This document shows, piece after piece, positions 17,864-25,942 of a stretch of 64,000 bases of DNA; position 1 is the stretch's first letter, and every line of letters begins with the position of its first letter. The position numbers and the translations under genes are program-made. This DNA is from JAWMQL01 sp033283165 (GTDB taxonomy: Bacteria > Pseudomonadota > Gammaproteobacteria > Pseudomonadales > Halieaceae), in the NCBI GenBank assembly GCA_033283165.1, contig JAWMQL010000008.1, positions 189,830-253,829 of the forward strand. Reading direction: 5' to 3'. The notes beneath the pieces were generated by a model, which was given only the letters and a program-made list of their open reading frames with translations, did no database searches and was not told the origin of the DNA.

Positions 17864-17912
17864 GGGACAGGTGCCTTAATTCCGAAACCCTGGGAATTAA
17901 GTCAACTGTCCC
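17864..17912. repeat. REP-like imperfect palindrome (GGGACAG ... CTGTCCC)
   Basis: A 49-base inverted repeat. The left arm is GGGACAG, 4 bases, CTTAATTCC; the loop is 9 bases; the right arm is GGAATTAAG, 4 bases, CTGTCCC. The arms match at 18 of 20 positions. It is not followed by a T run and sits just after a normal terminator, so it is not a terminator itself. From memory, palindromes of this form occur in many gammaproteobacterial genomes near REP-associated tyrosine transposases; no such transposase is in this window. Confidence 0.7.
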
Positions 17913-17925
17913 CGAAATTGGTATG

Positions 17926-17931
17926 TATAAT
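17926..17931 (+). promoter_or_regulatory. candidate -10 box
   Basis: TATAAT lies 30 bases upstream of the coiled-coil membrane gene and 14 bases beyond the REP-like palindrome. The corresponding -35 position would fall inside the palindrome's right arm and is weak. Confidence 0.3.
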
Positions 17932-17960
17932 TCTGTTTTGTTTTCCTGAATCCCTACGAC

Positions 17961-18746
17961 ATGGCCAGAGACGACCACGACCATATTCCCTCCATCGTTC
18001 CCAGTCGCGACACCGAGTACCAGCCCGCCCCGGGCGCTGGCAAAGGCCGCGGCAAGAGCCGCAACGGCGGGGCTTCCCGGAGCGGCGGCTCCCGGAGCGG
18101 CGGGTCACCGGGCGGCAGCTCCGGCGTCTGGGCGCGCCTGTTCATCACCGTATCACTGGTAGTAGCCGCCGTGGCCTGTGCCTGGGCCTGGCAGTTACAG
18201 GAGCAACTGCGCCAGGCGGAAGTGGAAAGCGGGCGCCAGAGCAAGCGTATCGCCGACCTGGAAGACCTGCTGTCGGACACCGACGAAACCGTCAATCAAT
18301 CCAGTGCCGCGATGGGCGCCCAGTTGCGGTTGCTGGACACCGAGGTGCGCAAGCTGTGGGATGCCCGCAAGAAAAGTAATGCCAGCATCGCCGCACTTGA
18401 GAAAACTACCAAGGCAAACAGCGGACAACTGGCCACCCAGGGTAAGGCGGACAAGGACTATGCCGCCGAACTCAAGGCGCTCAAGGCGGACACCGCCAAG
18501 CTCAAGAGCGTGGCAGGCGACCTGGAGCGTCTCATGGCCAGCGCGCGCGCCAACCAGGCGGAAGTCGAGCGGGTGGCCGATACCCTAAACCGGATCAATC
18601 TCGACTACGCCAAGCTCAACAAGCGCGTGGAGGGCAACGAGGAGTGGGTGAAATCCATCAATGCCAGCCGGCGCCAGCTGAATGAGCAGATCTTGCGTCT
18701 GCAAAACGAGCTGCGCAGCCTGCAGCAGCAACCTCCCCCCGGTTGA
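17961..18746 (+). CDS. single-pass membrane protein with long periplasmic coiled coil
   Basis: 261 residues, family not recognised. The first ~55 residues are polar, basic and Gly/Ser-rich (repeated SGGSRSGG). One transmembrane helix follows at about residues 58-78 (LFITVSLVVAAVACAWAW), giving a type II topology. The remaining ~180 residues are a coiled coil rich in Ala, Leu, Lys and Glu (QLQEQLRQAE, IADLEDLLSD, LKADTAKLKSVAGDLERL), ending LQQQPPPG. Such proteins can tether or scaffold envelope complexes, but no specific role is supported. It stands alone between the REP-like palindrome and fumarase. Confidence 0.65.
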   Translation: MARDDHDHIPSIVPSRDTEYQPAPGAGKGRGKSRNGGASRSGGSRSGGSPGGSSGVWARLFITVSLVVAAVACAWAWQLQEQLRQAEVESGRQSKRIADLEDLLSDTDETVNQSSAAMGAQLRLLDTEVRKLWDARKKSNASIAALEKTTKANSGQLATQGKADKDYAAELKALKADTAKLKSVAGDLERLMASARANQAEVERVADTLNRINLDYAKLNKRVEGNEEWVKSINASRRQLNEQILRLQNELRSLQQQPPPG

Positions 18747-18773
18747 TCCATACCCCGGGCGCGCCGGCGGGAG

Positions 18774-18779
18774 TATAAT
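18774..18779 (+). promoter_or_regulatory. candidate -10 box of the fumarase gene
   Basis: A perfect TATAAT lies 35 bases before the fumarase ATG, which would put the start of transcription about 25 bases upstream of the gene. No good -35 box is visible at 16-18 bases. Confidence 0.3.
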
Positions 18780-18814
18780 GTCACCCCCAGCCACGCCTCA
18801 CTGAAGGAATTCCC

Positions 18815-20338
18815 ATGACCGTCATACGCCAGGACGACCTTATCGACAGCGTGGCCGACGCGCTGCAATTCATTTCCTATTACCACCCGGTGGATTTCGT
18901 CAAGGCGGTTCACGAAGCCTACGAAAAGGAACAGAATCCAGCGGCCAAAGACGCCATGGCGCAGATCCTGATCAATTCCCGCATGTGCGCAGAGGGGCAT
19001 CGCCCTATCTGCCAGGATACGGGTATCGTGACCGTGTTCATGAAAATCGGCATGGATGTGCAGTGGGAAGCCGATATGTCGGTGGCGGACATGGTCAACG
19101 AAGGTGTGCGCCGGGCCTACACCCACCCGGACAACGTGCTGCGGGCCTCGATTCTGGAAGACCCGGCGGGCGGGCGCCGCAACACCAAAGACAACACCCC
19201 GGCGGTCATCCACTATGACATCGTCGCCGGCGATACCGTGGACGTGCAGGTGGCGGCCAAAGGTGGTGGCTCCGAAAACAAATCCAAGCTGGTCATGCTC
19301 AACCCTTCGGACAGTATTATCGACTGGGTGGTGAAAACGGTCCCCACCATGGGTGCCGGCTGGTGTCCCCCCGGAATGCTGGGCATCGGTATCGGTGGCA
19401 CCGCGGAAAAGGCCGCGGTGCTGGCCAAGGAAGCCCTGATGGATCCCATCGACATTCACGAATTGCGCGAGCGCGGGCCGTCCAATCGGATCGAGGAACT
19501 GCGCCTGGAAATTATGGAGGCGGTGAACAAGCTGGGCATCGGCGCGCAGGGCCTGGGCGGGCTGACCACCGTGATGGATGTGAAAATCAAGGACTATCCC
19601 ACCCATGCCGCCTCGTTGCCGGTGGCCATGATTCCCAATTGCGCCGCGACCCGCCATGCCCATTTCGTGCTGGACGGCTCCGGGCCGTCCCTGCAGACCC
19701 CGCCGGATATCAACGACTGGCCGGACATCACCTGGGAGGTGAGCGATCAGGTTCGCCGGGTGAACCTGGATACCGTGACGCCGGAGGAAGCCGCCCAGTG
19801 GCAGCCCGGCGATACCCTGCTGCTGTCCGGCAAGATGCTGACCGGCCGCGACGCGGCACACAAGAAGATGAAGGAGTTGATCGAGAGCGGGGCGGGCCTG
19901 CCGCCGGAAATCGACCTCAAGGGTCGTTTCATCTACTACGTGGGTCCCGTCGACCCGGTGCGCGACGAGGTGGTTGGCCCGGCGGGTCCCACCACCGCGA
20001 CCCGCATGGACAAGTTCACCGACTTCATTCTCGAGCATACCGGCCTGCTGGGCATGATTGGCAAAGCCGAGCGCGGACCCGCCGGGGTCGCGGCGATCAA
20101 GAAGCACAAGGCGGTCTACCTGATGGCCGTGGGCGGTGCCGCCTACCTGGTGTCCAAGGCGATCACCGGCGCAAGGGTGGTGGCGTTTCCCGAGTTGGGC
20201 ATGGAAGCCATCTATGAGTTCGAGGTCAAGGACATGCCGGTGTCAGTCGCAGTGGACGCCAGTGGCGTCTCGGTTCACGAGACAGCACCGAAAATCTGGC
20301 AGGCCAAGATCGAGGAGCAGGCGATCGAGGTCGGTTAG
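18815..20338 (+). CDS. class I fumarate hydratase (iron-sulfur)
   Basis: 507 residues with AAGGAATTCCC before the ATG. Class I (FumA/FumB-like) features are clear. Three widely spaced cysteines expected to hold the [4Fe-4S] cluster occur in RPICQDTGI, GAGWCPPGM and MIPNCAATRHAHF. The alpha domain has GIGIGGTAEKA; the beta domain carries GDTLLLSGKMLTGRDAAHKKM, FIYYVGPVDP, GPTTATRMD and AYLVSKAI. It interconverts fumarate and malate in the TCA cycle in the cytoplasm and is oxygen-sensitive in known members. Both domains are fused in one chain. sbcB begins in the last base of its stop codon. Whether it should be called fumA or fumB is not decidable here. Confidence 0.93.
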   Translation: MTVIRQDDLIDSVADALQFISYYHPVDFVKAVHEAYEKEQNPAAKDAMAQILINSRMCAEGHRPICQDTGIVTVFMKIGMDVQWEADMSVADMVNEGVRRAYTHPDNVLRASILEDPAGGRRNTKDNTPAVIHYDIVAGDTVDVQVAAKGGGSENKSKLVMLNPSDSIIDWVVKTVPTMGAGWCPPGMLGIGIGGTAEKAAVLAKEALMDPIDIHELRERGPSNRIEELRLEIMEAVNKLGIGAQGLGGLTTVMDVKIKDYPTHAASLPVAMIPNCAATRHAHFVLDGSGPSLQTPPDINDWPDITWEVSDQVRRVNLDTVTPEEAAQWQPGDTLLLSGKMLTGRDAAHKKMKELIESGAGLPPEIDLKGRFIYYVGPVDPVRDEVVGPAGPTTATRMDKFTDFILEHTGLLGMIGKAERGPAGVAAIKKHKAVYLMAVGGAAYLVSKAITGARVVAFPELGMEAIYEFEVKDMPVSVAVDASGVSVHETAPKIWQAKIEEQAIEVG

Positions 20339-21789
20339 TGCCCGAAACCACGTTCTACTGGCACGATTACGAGACGTTCGGCGCGGACCCCTCGCGGGAC
20401 CGCCCGGTCCAGTTTGCCGGCCTGCGCACCGACGTCGACCTCAACGTCATTGGCGAGCCGTTGGTGATTTTCGCCCGGCCCGCCAGCGATTTTCTGCCCC
20501 AGCCCGGGGCCTGCCTGGTGACCGGTATCACGCCGCAACAGGCCCTCGCCGAGGGTCTGCCCGAGGCGGAGTTTATCCGCCGTATTCACGCCCAGCTGGC
20601 GCGTCCCGGGACCTGTGGCGTGGGCTACAACTCCCTGCGCTTTGACGACGAGGTCACACGTTTCACCCTGTACCGCAATTTCTACGATCCCTACGGCCGG
20701 GAGTGGCAGAACGGCAATTCCCGCTGGGACATTATCGACATGGTGCGCGCCACCTGCGCCCTGCGTCCCGACGGGATCGAGTGGCCGCTGCGGGAGGACG
20801 GCCTGCCCAGCTTCCGGCTGGAAGACCTGACCGCGGCCAACGGCATTCAGCATGAGGGCGCCCACGACGCGCTGGCCGATGTGCATGCCACCATCGCGAT
20901 GGCGCGCCTGGTGCGCGAGCGTCAGCCGCGGCTTTACGACTATGTCCTGAACCACCGTGACAAGCAGTCCGCACTGGCTCAGCTGGATATCGCCGCCATG
21001 AAGCCGGTGTTGCACGTATCCGGTATGTTCGGTGCTGCCCGTCACAATATCGCCCTGATCGTGCCCCTGGCGGCGCACCCGGAGAACCGCAACGAGGTGA
21101 TCTGCTACGACCTGCAGGCCGACCCTGGCCCGTTGTTCGACCTGGCCCCGGAGGCGCTGCGCGAGCGCCTGTACAGCCGCGCTGAGGACCTGCCGGATGG
21201 AGAAGAACGACCCGCCCTGAAGTCCGTGCATATCAACCGCTGCCCGATCCTGGTGACGGCGAAGATGGCCGATCCGGCCACCGCGGCGCGCTTGGGACTG
21301 GACGGGGAACGCTGCCGCCGGCACCTGGCCGCCTTGCGCGACCACCGCCAGCAACATGGCAGTGCACTGGCGGACAAGCTGCGCGCCATCTATGGGCAGC
21401 GCGAGTTCACGCCGGAGACGGACCCGGACCGCATGCTTTACTCGGGGGGGTTTTTCAGTGACCGCGACCGGCGCGAGATGGATCGCCTGCGCGCCTGTGC
21501 CCCGGCGGATCTCGCCGCAACCACTTTCACCTTCGAGGACCAGCGCCTGCCGGAAATGCTGTTCCGTTACCGCGCGCGCAATTTTCCCGACACCCTGTCC
21601 GCCGGGGAGCGGGCACAGTGGGAGGAATACCGTTTCCAGCGTCTCACCGATCCTGAAGCCGGGGCCAGTATCTGTCTCGAGGCGTACCAGGAGGAAATCG
21701 AGGCCCGGCTGGCGGCGCCCGAGCTGGCCGAGCGGGACCGGGCCATCCTGCAGCAACTGCTGGAATACGGCGACAGTCTGCTGGTCTGA
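20338..21789 (+). CDS. sbcB: exodeoxyribonuclease I
   Basis: 483 residues from a GTG that overlaps the fumarase stop by one base (TAGTG), suggesting translational coupling. It starts with the DEDDh exonuclease motif FYWHDYETFGADPSRDRP. VGYNSLRFDDEVTRF, LTAANGI and HDALADVHATIAMARLV supply further acidic residues and the catalytic His. It lacks a signal peptide. SbcB degrades single-stranded DNA 3' to 5' and takes part in recombination and mismatch repair. It is slightly longer than the 475-residue E. coli enzyme. The pairing with fumarase is unusual and probably has no functional meaning. Confidence 0.95.
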   Translation: MPETTFYWHDYETFGADPSRDRPVQFAGLRTDVDLNVIGEPLVIFARPASDFLPQPGACLVTGITPQQALAEGLPEAEFIRRIHAQLARPGTCGVGYNSLRFDDEVTRFTLYRNFYDPYGREWQNGNSRWDIIDMVRATCALRPDGIEWPLREDGLPSFRLEDLTAANGIQHEGAHDALADVHATIAMARLVRERQPRLYDYVLNHRDKQSALAQLDIAAMKPVLHVSGMFGAARHNIALIVPLAAHPENRNEVICYDLQADPGPLFDLAPEALRERLYSRAEDLPDGEERPALKSVHINRCPILVTAKMADPATAARLGLDGERCRRHLAALRDHRQQHGSALADKLRAIYGQREFTPETDPDRMLYSGGFFSDRDRREMDRLRACAPADLAATTFTFEDQRLPEMLFRYRARNFPDTLSAGERAQWEEYRFQRLTDPEAGASICLEAYQEEIEARLAAPELAERDRAILQQLLEYGDSLLV

Positions 21790-21830
21790 CATTTTCCCCC
21801 GGCCCCATGGGCAGGCTACGCGGCGCACCT

Positions 21831-21836
21831 TATAAT
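21831..21836 (+). promoter_or_regulatory. candidate -10 box of pyrB
   Basis: TATAAT, with TGGGCA (21808-21813, four of six matches to the -35 consensus) 17 bases upstream. It lies 53 bases before the pyrB ATG. Confidence 0.4.
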
Positions 21837-21850
21837 GGCCGGCAATAAGA

Positions 21851-21866
21851 GGGGCCCCCGGGCCCC
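21851..21866 (+). other. GC-only hairpin in the pyrB leader
   Basis: GGGGCCC, CC, GGGCCCC form a near-perfect 7-base-pair inverted repeat between the candidate -10 and the pyrB start. There is no T run, so it is not an intrinsic terminator. It could affect translation or mRNA stability. Confidence 0.4.
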
Positions 21867-21889
21867 GGACCAGACTGGAGTCATTCCGC

Positions 21890-22903
21890 ATGCAGTTTGC
21901 CGGTAGTCATATCCTGTCCATCACCCAGTTTGAGCGGGCCGATGTCGAGCGTATTTTCGCCGTTGCGGATTGCATGGAACCCTATGCCCACCGGCGCCGC
22001 GTCACCAAGGTGCTGGACGGGGCGATACTCGGTTCCATGTTCTTCGAACCCAGTACCCGCACCCGGGTCAGTTTTGGCAGCGCGTTCAACCTGCTTGGCG
22101 GCGAGGTGCGGGAAACCACCGGTTTCGAACACTCGGCCATCGCCAAGGGTGAGTCCCTGTACGACACGGCGCGGGTCCTGAGTGGTTATTCCGACGCTAT
22201 CGTCATGCGCCACCCGGCGGAGGGTTCGGTGGCCGAGTTTGCTGCCGCCAGCCGGGTCCCGGTACTGAACGGCGGCGACGGCAGTAATGAGCACCCCAGC
22301 CAGGCCCTGCTCGACCTGTACACCATCAAGAGTGAACTGGCGGACAAGGGCCGGGCACTGGACGGCCTGCGCATCGCCATGGTGGGAGACCTGCGCTTTG
22401 GCCGCACCGTGCACTCCCTGTGCAAGTTGCTGTGCCTGTACGATCGTATCCAGGTGGTGCTGGTGTCACCGCGGGAATTGCGGATGCCGGGTGAGATCCT
22501 GGAGGAGGTACGCACGGCCGGCCACCAGGTGCTGGAATCGGACCAGCTGGAGGAGAGTATTGCCCATGTGGATATCGTCTACTCCACCCGAATCCAGGAA
22601 GAGCGCTTTTCCAGCCAGGAGGAGGCCGACCTGTACCGCGGCCGTTTCCGCCTCAATCAGGCCATTTATACCCGCCACTGCGAGCCCAACACGGTGATCA
22701 TGCACCCCCTGCCGCGGGATTCCCGTGAACACGCCCAGGAACTCGACGTGGACCTCAATGAAAACCCCAACCTGGCCATCTTCCGCCAGACGGATAACGG
22801 GGTGCTGGTGCGCATGGCGCTGTTTGCGCTGGTACTGGACGTGGTCGAGCAGGTGGACCAGCACGCCCGGGACGTCAACTGGTACACCGCGGGACGCTTC
22901 TAA
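21890..22903 (+). CDS. pyrB: aspartate carbamoyltransferase, catalytic chain
   Basis: 337 residues. The carbamoyl-phosphate site FFEPSTRTRVSF is near residue 50. IVMRHPAEGS, VLNGGDGSNEHPSQALLDLYTI, IAMVGDLRFGRTVHSL and MHPLPRD follow in E. coli PyrB order. It condenses carbamoyl phosphate with aspartate, the first committed step of pyrimidine synthesis. It is about 25 residues longer than E. coli PyrB, with a C-terminal extension. No pyrI regulatory subunit and no pyrC-like gene is next to it, so it may act as an unregulated trimer. nudF starts on the last base of its stop codon. Confidence 0.95.
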   Translation: MQFAGSHILSITQFERADVERIFAVADCMEPYAHRRRVTKVLDGAILGSMFFEPSTRTRVSFGSAFNLLGGEVRETTGFEHSAIAKGESLYDTARVLSGYSDAIVMRHPAEGSVAEFAAASRVPVLNGGDGSNEHPSQALLDLYTIKSELADKGRALDGLRIAMVGDLRFGRTVHSLCKLLCLYDRIQVVLVSPRELRMPGEILEEVRTAGHQVLESDQLEESIAHVDIVYSTRIQEERFSSQEEADLYRGRFRLNQAIYTRHCEPNTVIMHPLPRDSREHAQELDVDLNENPNLAIFRQTDNGVLVRMALFALVLDVVEQVDQHARDVNWYTAGRF

Positions 22904-23541
22904 TGGCCTTCGAGTTACGCTTCGGGCCCGATGCCGTGCGGGTCCTGGAGGATGAGACCGTTTACAGCGGGCACTTCCAGATGCGCCGGCTGACCCTGGA
23001 GCACCGCCTGTTCGGCGGCGGCTGGGGCAGGCCGCTGGTGCGCGAACTGTTCGAGCGCGGCGACGCGGTGGGGGTGCTGCCCTATGACCCGGTTGCAGAC
23101 CAGCTGGTGCTGATAGAACAATTCCGCCCCGGCGCCCTGGGCGATCGCCATAGCCCGTGGATGCTGGAACTGGTGGCGGGGATCGTCGAGCGCGGCGAAA
23201 GTGACGAGGAAGTCGTCCACCGGGAAGCCATGGAAGAGGCCGGGTGTACCCTGTCGCGGCTGGAACCCATAGCTTCCTACTATCCCAGTTCCGGAGCCTG
23301 CAGCGAGCACGTGCGGCTGTTTTGCGGCCAGGTAAGCGAGGCTGGTGTCGGCGGCATTCACGGTCTGGCGGACGAGGGCGAGGACATCCTGGTCCACGCG
23401 ATGCCGCGCGCGGAGGCAATGGAGTTGCTGGCCGGCGACCGCGTGCCCAACGGTCACACGCTGATCGCACTGCAGTGGCTGTGTATTCACGGGGATAGCC
23501 TGCGCCGGCAGTGGCTGGATGCGGAAGAGGCGCGGACCTGA
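22903..23541 (+). CDS. nudF: ADP-ribose pyrophosphatase (Nudix)
   Basis: 212 residues from an ATG sharing the last base of the pyrB TAA. The Nudix box G-x5-E-x7-REAMEEAG is at about residues 91-113 (GIVERGESDEEVV then REAMEEAGC). The N-terminal RRLTLEHRLFGGGW and the VLIEQFRPG segment are typical of NudF/YqiE proteins, which hydrolyse ADP-ribose to AMP and ribose 5-phosphate. The late VPNGHTLIALQWL also fits. NudF usually neighbours tolC or cpdA in enterics; here it sits between pyrB and murJ and appears cotranscribed with both. Confidence 0.88.
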   Translation: MAFELRFGPDAVRVLEDETVYSGHFQMRRLTLEHRLFGGGWGRPLVRELFERGDAVGVLPYDPVADQLVLIEQFRPGALGDRHSPWMLELVAGIVERGESDEEVVHREAMEEAGCTLSRLEPIASYYPSSGACSEHVRLFCGQVSEAGVGGIHGLADEGEDILVHAMPRAEAMELLAGDRVPNGHTLIALQWLCIHGDSLRRQWLDAEEART

Positions 23542-23542
23542 T

Positions 23543-25138
23543 ATGAGTGACGGTCCCGTCGCGGACAGCCAGGACAAACGGGGGAGTCTGCTGCGTTCCA
23601 GTGCCACTGTCGGCAGTGTCACCATGCTGTCACGGGTGCTCGGTCTGCTGCGCGACGTGGTGATCGCTGCCTTCGTCGGGGCCAGCGCCAACGCCGACGC
23701 CTTTTTTATTGCCTTCAAGATTCCCAATTTCCTGCGCCGCCTGTTTGCCGAGGGCGCCTTTTCCCAGGCCTTCGTCCCGGTGCTGTCGGACTACAAGGAA
23801 CAGGGCAGCGCGGTGGCGGTGCGGGAGTTGATCAACCGGGTGGCGGGGGTGCTGGGGGGCAGCCTGCTCCTGTTAAGCTCGCTCGCAGTGCTGGCCGCGC
23901 CCGTGGTGACCATGCTGTTCGCCCCGGGGTTTATCAACCAGCCGGAAAAATTTGAACTCACCGCGGAACTCATTCGCATCACTTTTCCCTACCTGATGCT
24001 GATTTCCATGACCGGGCTGTGTGGTGCCATCCTCAACTCCTACGGCCGCTTCGCAGTGCCCGCTTTCACCCCGGTACTGCTCAACCTTTCGCTCATTTTC
24101 GCCGCGGTGGTGGCGTCGCCCTGGTTTGCCGAGCCGGTTTTTGCCCTGGCCTGGGGGGTATTCTTTGCGGGCCTGATCCAGCTGCTGTTCCAGCTGCCCT
24201 CGCTGTACCGCCTGGACCTGGTGCCGAGGCCCCACTGGGATACCCGCCACGAGGGCGTGCGGCGTATTCTCAAACTGATGGTGCCGGCCCTGTTCGGGGT
24301 GTCGGTCAGCCAGATCAACCTGCTGCTGGATACGGTGATCGCCTCCTTCCTGCCCACCGGCAGCGTGTCCTGGCTGTACTACTCCGATCGCCTGACCGAA
24401 CTGCCGCTGGGGGTATTTGGTATTGCGATTGCCACGGTAATCCTGCCCAACCTGTCCGCCCACCAGTCGGCCGCCCGCGGGGAGGCCTTCAGCGGCACCC
24501 TGGACTGGGCGGTGCGCTCGGTTCTGTTGATCGGGGCCCCGGCGGCGGTGGCCCTGTTGCTGCTGGCCGAGCCCATATTGATCACCCTGTTCCAGTACGG
24601 CGCCCTGCAGCCGGCCGATGTCACCATGGCGGCCTTCAGCCTGCGCGCTTACACCCTGGGGCTGCTGGCCTTCATGCTGGTGAAAGTGCTGGCGCCGGGC
24701 TATTACGCGCGCAAGGATATGGTCACGCCGGTCAAGATCGGGATAACGGCCATGGTATCCAACATGGTCCTGAACGTGGCCTTCGTGCTGCCGCTTTACT
24801 ATCAGTACAACCTCGGTCACGTCGGCCTGGCCCTGGCCACCAGTGTGTCTGCCTGGCTCAATGCCGGTCTGCTGTTGCGCGGCTTGCAGCGCCAGGGAGT
24901 GTACCGCTTCCAGCCGGCCTGGCGGCTGTTCGGGCTGCGCCTGCTGGCTGCCACGGGGGTGATGACAGCGGTCCTGTTGTGGCTGCAGCGTCCCGTTGAC
25001 CTGTGGCTTGACTGGGGCTGGCAACGCCGTGCGCTGGAGATCAGCCTGGTTTGCTGTGCGGGGATGGCCGCCTACCTGTGTAGCCACCTGGCGCTGGGCA
25101 CCCGGCTGCGGCACCTGCGCTCACCCGCGGAGCATTGA
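23543..25138 (+). CDS. murJ: lipid II flippase MurJ
   Basis: 531 residues, about 14 transmembrane segments. It starts SSATVGSVTMLSRVLGLLRD, then ADAFFIAFKIPNFLRRLFAEGAFSQAFVPVL, the highly conserved MurJ/MviN opening. Asn/Asp- and Arg-containing sites continue in SWLYYSDRLTELPLGVFGIAIATVILP. MurJ flips undecaprenyl-linked lipid II across the inner membrane for peptidoglycan synthesis. The ATG at 23543 is 1 base after the nudF stop; an ATG at 23519 inside nudF would add eight residues. The next gene's ATG overlaps its TGA by one base. In Pseudomonas ribF follows murJ directly; here a glycan cassette intervenes. Confidence 0.95.
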   Translation: MSDGPVADSQDKRGSLLRSSATVGSVTMLSRVLGLLRDVVIAAFVGASANADAFFIAFKIPNFLRRLFAEGAFSQAFVPVLSDYKEQGSAVAVRELINRVAGVLGGSLLLLSSLAVLAAPVVTMLFAPGFINQPEKFELTAELIRITFPYLMLISMTGLCGAILNSYGRFAVPAFTPVLLNLSLIFAAVVASPWFAEPVFALAWGVFFAGLIQLLFQLPSLYRLDLVPRPHWDTRHEGVRRILKLMVPALFGVSVSQINLLLDTVIASFLPTGSVSWLYYSDRLTELPLGVFGIAIATVILPNLSAHQSAARGEAFSGTLDWAVRSVLLIGAPAAVALLLLAEPILITLFQYGALQPADVTMAAFSLRAYTLGLLAFMLVKVLAPGYYARKDMVTPVKIGITAMVSNMVLNVAFVLPLYYQYNLGHVGLALATSVSAWLNAGLLLRGLQRQGVYRFQPAWRLFGLRLLAATGVMTAVLLWLQRPVDLWLDWGWQRRALEISLVCCAGMAAYLCSHLALGTRLRHLRSPAEH

Positions 25139-25893
25139 TGGAAGCCAACGTCTACCAGCAATTCCTCGAGCTGGAACGTGACCACTGGTGGTTCCGCGGC
25201 CGCCGCCGCGTCTACCTGGAGTTACTGGCGGGCGAACTGGGCGAGGATCGTGGTTTGGCCCTGGACCTGGGCTGTGGCCTGGGGGGCTTCCTGCCGCCCC
25301 TGAGCGAACTCGGCTTCGAGGTGATCGCGGCGGATATGGATTTCGACAGCCTGGGTTACTGCCGGCAGCGCGGATTCGCGGCCAGCAGCCAGGTGGACTG
25401 CTACCGGCTGCCTTTTCCCGATAACAGCTTCGACCTGGTGACCCTGTTTGACGTGGTGGAACACATCGAGGACGACGGCCGGGTGCTGGCGGAGGTGGCG
25501 CGTATCCTGAAACCGGGTGGCCGGGTGATGCTCTCGGTGCCGGCCTACCAGTTCCTGTACGCCAATAACGATCGCGCCGCCCGGCACTACCGGCGCTATT
25601 CCCGCGCCAGGGTCGCAGCCCTGTTTGCGGATGCCGGGCTGGAGGTGCGGCGCAACAGCCACGCCAACGTACTGCTGTTCCCGCTGATCCTGCCGCTCGT
25701 GCTCTCGCTCAAGCTGGCGGAGACCCTGTTTCTCAAACAGAAAAAGAGCGACCACACCAACCTCAGCCTGCCCCTGCCGGACTGGGTGCATGCACTGCTT
25801 TACCGCGTGTTTGCCGCCGAACTGGTGCTGTCACGGCACGTGGATATCCCGGTCGGGCACTCCATCGCCGCCATTGCAAGCAAGCCCCGCTGA
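25138..25893 (+). CDS. class I SAM-dependent methyltransferase
   Basis: 251 residues. The SAM-binding motif I ALDLGCGLGGFL is near residue 42. An acidic end of beta 2 (VIAADMDFDSLGYC), VDCYRLPFPDNSFDLVTLFDVVEHIEDD and ILKPGGRVMLSVPAY complete the class I core. The C-terminal part has a hydrophobic segment (LLFPLILPLVLSLKLAE), which suggests membrane association, as in methyltransferases acting on lipid-linked glycans. The ATG overlaps the murJ stop (TGATG), so it is translationally coupled to murJ. The acceptor is unknown. Confidence 0.8.
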   Translation: MEANVYQQFLELERDHWWFRGRRRVYLELLAGELGEDRGLALDLGCGLGGFLPPLSELGFEVIAADMDFDSLGYCRQRGFAASSQVDCYRLPFPDNSFDLVTLFDVVEHIEDDGRVLAEVARILKPGGRVMLSVPAYQFLYANNDRAARHYRRYSRARVAALFADAGLEVRRNSHANVLLFPLILPLVLSLKLAETLFLKQKKSDHTNLSLPLPDWVHALLYRVFAAELVLSRHVDIPVGHSIAAIASKPR

Positions 25894-25942
25894 GGGCGCT
25901 TGTGATAAACTGCGGCCCTGACGACCTCGCAGGCTCCCCTGG

